Shown here: piece by piece, positions 34,812 to 36,738 of the stretch
Numbering within the stretch: position 1 is the stretch's first letter
Layout of the letters: each line of letters opens with the position of its first letter
Assembly: GCA_002299885.1 (NCBI GenBank)
Contig: DBOB01000020.1
Location: forward strand, 1 to 36,738
Source: Sediminibacterium sp. UBA657
GTDB taxonomy: Bacteria > Bacteroidota > Bacteroidia > Chitinophagales > Chitinophagaceae
Direction: 5' to 3'
Length of the DNA: 36,738 bases
Notes under the pieces: generated by a model
Told to the model about the DNA's origin: nothing
What the model saw: the letters and a program-made list of their open reading frames with translations, nothing else
Database searches by the model: none
Position numbers and translations under genes: made by a program

Positions 34812-35330
34812 ATGCGCATACTCCCCTTTTTACTAATTCCGTTTTTAGGCCTTTTCACTTCACAAGCAACAGCTCAAGCTTTTAGTTTAGAATCTGAACA
34901 AAAAACTGGCCCATTTACAACTGGTTATAAAAAAGCAATTGGTGTTAAAATGTACCCTAGCGCTATCTCCTATAAATCTTTTATGACGGACACTAAAGCT
35001 ATCGAAGTACTTGGATACTTCACTTTAGACGGCTTTAGATCAACCATCCTGATCGAAAAATATAGTGGATTTGCCAACACAGAACAACTAAGTTGGTACA
35101 TTGGATATGGCGGTCATTTAGGAATCTGGAGCGAAGAATGGAAAAAGAATAACCCTACACATAAAGCGGGTATCGCTCTTGGTGTGGATGGTATATTAGG
35201 ATTGGATTACAAACTAAAAAACGCGCCACTAAATATTAGTTTGGACTGGCAGCCTTCTTTTAATTTTGTTGGTTCAAGTTATTTTGAAAGTGGATGGGCC
35301 GGTCTAGGCATTCGCTACACCCTTAAATAA
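34812..35330 (+). CDS. Small secreted, probably outer-membrane beta-barrel protein
   Basis: A 172-residue protein with a clear signal peptide (1-22, ...SQATAQA). The mature part is rich in alternating aromatic and glycine strands (LSWYIGYGGHLGIWSEEW, KAGIALGVDGILGLDYKL, GWAGLGIRYTLK). It ends in a strand finishing TLK, which fits a small eight-stranded barrel. I recognise no specific family and the function is unknown. It has its own predicted promoter and is convergent with ftsY, their coding ends overlapping by 27 bp. Confidence 0.75.
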   Translation: MRILPFLLIPFLGLFTSQATAQAFSLESEQKTGPFTTGYKKAIGVKMYPSAISYKSFMTDTKAIEVLGYFTLDGFRSTILIEKYSGFANTEQLSWYIGYGGHLGIWSEEWKKNNPTHKAGIALGVDGILGLDYKLKNAPLNISLDWQPSFNFVGSSYFESGWAGLGIRYTLK

Positions 35331-36269
35331 AGTTTGTACAAAGGCCACTTTATCGAATAAAATAAGGTCATCTAACTGCTCTCCAACACCGATATATTTT
35401 ACTGGTATTTTACACTGATGTGCAATGGCTAGTAAGACACCCCCTTTTGCGGTACCGTCTAATTTAGTAATGGCTAATGCAGTCACATTGGTTACAGCCA
35501 TGAATTGTTTTGCTTGCTCTAAGGCATTTTGACCAGTTGAACCATCCAACACCAATAAAACTTCGTGGGGCGCATCAGGAATTTGTTTTTGAATAACCCT
35601 TTTGATTTTATTCAATTCGTCCATCAAATGGGCTTTATTATGTAAACGTCCAGCGGTATCAATGAAAACAATATCAGATTTTCTAGCAAGGGCAGACTGC
35701 ACCGTATCAAATGCCACAGAACTTGGATCGGCACCCATATTTTGCTTAACAATTGGCACACCAACCCTTTCACTCCAAATAGTCAATTGGTCCACAGCAG
35801 CGGCCCTAAAGGTATCTGCGGCACCCAATAAGACTTCGTTGCCAGCAGCTTTAAAATGATGGGCTAATTTACCAATGGTGGTGGTTTTACCTACACCATT
35901 CACCCCAACAACTAATGTAATGAATGGTTTTTTTGCTATAGGTACTTGAAAACCAGCGAGATCTTGCGGGGTATCTATTAATAAATTTGCAATTTCATCG
36001 TATAAAATTTGATTCAACTCGGAAGTAGAAACATATTTATCCTTTTTGACCCTTTCTTGAATACGTTCAATGATCGCTAAAGTGGTGTCCACACCAACAT
36101 CTGCTCCAATCAATGCCTCTTCTAATTGATCTAAGACATCATCATCCACAGAGGTCTTCCCCACAATCACTTTAGAAATGCGTTCAAAAAAGCCTTGTTT
36201 CGTCTTTTCCAAACCTTGGTCCAGTGACTCCTGCTCTTTTTTCCCAAATAATTTTCCTAAAAAGCTCAT
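35304..36269 (-). CDS. ftsY: Signal recognition particle receptor FtsY
   Basis: This 321-residue GTPase docks SRP-ribosome complexes at the membrane for co-translational insertion. It has an N domain (about 20-100) followed by the G domain with P-loop GVNGVGKTTTIGK, DTFRAAAVDQL, DTAGRLHNK and TKLDGTAKGG. It lacks the long acidic A domain of E. coli FtsY, as is usual outside the gamma-proteobacteria; the N-terminus MSFLGKLFGKKEQ is amphipathic and basic. ATG 36269 is preferred over TTG 36278. A terminator sits 20 bp upstream, and the last six or so residues lie in the overlap with the convergent gene. Confidence 0.95.
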   Translation of the reverse strand: MSFLGKLFGKKEQESLDQGLEKTKQGFFERISKVIVGKTSVDDDVLDQLEEALIGADVGVDTTLAIIERIQERVKKDKYVSTSELNQILYDEIANLLIDTPQDLAGFQVPIAKKPFITLVVGVNGVGKTTTIGKLAHHFKAAGNEVLLGAADTFRAAAVDQLTIWSERVGVPIVKQNMGADPSSVAFDTVQSALARKSDIVFIDTAGRLHNKAHLMDELNKIKRVIQKQIPDAPHEVLLVLDGSTGQNALEQAKQFMAVTNVTALAITKLDGTAKGGVLLAIAHQCKIPVKYIGVGEQLDDLILFDKVAFVQTLFKGVANA

Positions 36270-36288
36270 AGATGTCAAATTAAATCAT

Positions 36289-36321
36289 AAAAAAACCTTC
36301 AATATTGCTAATGAAGGTTTT
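36289..36321 (-). terminator. Terminator/attenuator between DUF4295 gene and ftsY
   Basis: On the minus strand a 10-bp perfect stem (AAAACCTTCA, 36321-36312, pairing with 36301-36292) with a 10-nt loop runs into seven Ts (36295-36289). It lies 33 bp after the DUF4295 stop and only 20 bp before the ftsY ATG, so it may end or attenuate the ribosomal-protein transcript. Confidence 0.75.
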
Positions 36322-36354
36322 GAATCTTATTGATGAAAGTATCAATAGCAGTAA

Positions 36355-36528
36355 TTATTTAGCTGCTAAGAATTCTTTTACGTTGTCTTTGTAAACGATA
36401 GACTCTTTAAAGGTATACGCACCTGTTTTTGGGCTACGTACTGCTTTAATTACTTTAGTCCAGTTTTTTGCTTCAGCAGAAGCCTTAAGATCCTTGATTT
36501 TCGCGTTTTTAGAAGCTGCTTTTGCCAT
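36355..36528 (-). CDS. DUF4295 family small basic protein
   Basis: This 57-residue basic protein is encoded from ATG 36528 to the TAA at 36355. It begins MAKAASKNAKIKD and has the core KNWTKVIKAVRSPKTGAYTF followed by KESIVYKDNVKEFL, which is the DUF4295 signature. DUF4295 is a Bacteroidota-restricted family found right after rpmG, so it is probably ribosome-associated; that role is inferred from position and charge. It starts 2 bp after the rpmG stop, so the two are coupled. Confidence 0.88.
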   Translation of the reverse strand: MAKAASKNAKIKDLKASAEAKNWTKVIKAVRSPKTGAYTFKESIVYKDNVKEFLAAK

Positions 36529-36530
36529 GA

Positions 36531-36713
36531 TTATTTAATTTCTTTGTGTACAGTTACTTTTTTCAAAATTGGATTATACTTTTTGAACTCCATACGGTCT
36601 GGAGTATTCTTTTTGTTCTTAGTAGTAATATAACGACTAGTTCCTGGTAAACCAGTAGTCTTGTGCTCTGTGCACTCTAATATTACTTGAACTCTGTTTC
36701 CTTTACGTGCCAT
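36531..36713 (-). CDS. rpmG: Ribosomal protein bL33
   Basis: A 60-residue large-subunit ribosomal protein that binds near the E site of the 50S. The sequence MARKGNRVQVILEC...TTKNKKNTPDRMEFKKYNP is the bL33 pattern. Only one cysteine is present, so this is the zinc-free (C-) form. In Bacteroidota rpmB (bL28) normally lies just upstream and would begin beyond the window edge; the 25 bp from 36714 to 36738 hold no gene. Confidence 0.95.
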   Translation of the reverse strand: MARKGNRVQVILECTEHKTTGLPGTSRYITTKNKKNTPDRMEFKKYNPILKKVTVHKEIK

Positions 36714-36738
36714 GATGGTATATTATAAGTTATACTTA

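Noticed and set aside
1..36738. CRISPR arrays, insertion sequences, prophage or toxin-antitoxin modules
   Set aside because: No spaced direct repeats, transposase, integrase or toxin-like open frames were seen; all larger genes are housekeeping, envelope or uncharacterised chromosomal families.

Overview
The window is a dense, AT-rich stretch of a Bacteroidota chromosome, most likely a Chitinophagaceae-like member. The taxonomy is inferred from several signs: TTTG/TAnnTTTG promoters in front of RNA genes; the rpmG-DUF4295-ftsY order; a DUF2027/Smr protein; a bacillithiol-type YtxJ protein; signal peptides ending in -AQ; and a Bacteroidota-style LptD/OstA/MlaD envelope cluster. I see no prophage, insertion sequence or CRISPR array. 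Nearly every gene has a recognisable family, and most intergenic gaps are under 100 bp.

Layout. 1-1425: 3' part of a 2-oxoacid dehydrogenase E2 gene, ending at a bidirectional terminator. 1509-6733 (minus): exonuclease, polyprenol-phosphate mannosyltransferase-like GT2, DMT permease and a secreted S9 peptidase. 6840-8331: YtxJ converging on a thiolase. 8393-14912 (minus): parE, DUF1835, cupin, parC and cvfB, with overlapping or nearly touching genes behind a promoter at about 14960. 15011-16756 (plus): a Cys-cluster protein and a NamZ-like DUF1343 protein. 16767-19599 (minus): THUMP methyltransferase, tRNA-Val, a small YCII-like protein and a secreted BNR/YCF48-like protein. 19633-20523 (plus): tcdA and tRNA-Arg, followed by a hairpin-rich 3' block. 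20695-21849 (minus): an unassigned secreted protein with a DIDDGA motif. 21888-23310 (plus): ung and plsC.

23307-29528: envelope cluster, with lptD diverging from amidase-mlaD-ostA. 29529-34724 (minus): polyprenyl synthetase, APC permease, Smr protein, the RNase P RNA gene rnpB, and prfB. The prfB gene carries a programmed +1 frameshift, so its true start lies upstream in another frame. 34812-36713: a small barrel-like secreted protein converging on ftsY, which is preceded by DUF4295 and rpmG (L33).

Themes are information processing (topoisomerase IV, RF2, RNase P, tRNAs, TcdA, rRNA methyltransferase, L33, FtsY, Ung) and outer-membrane and cell-wall biogenesis. I found no clearly new multi-gene system. 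The best leads are the terpene-cyclase-like motif in a secreted protein, the structured block after tRNA-Arg, the two small genes embedded between parE and parC, and the tight rnpB-prfB junction.
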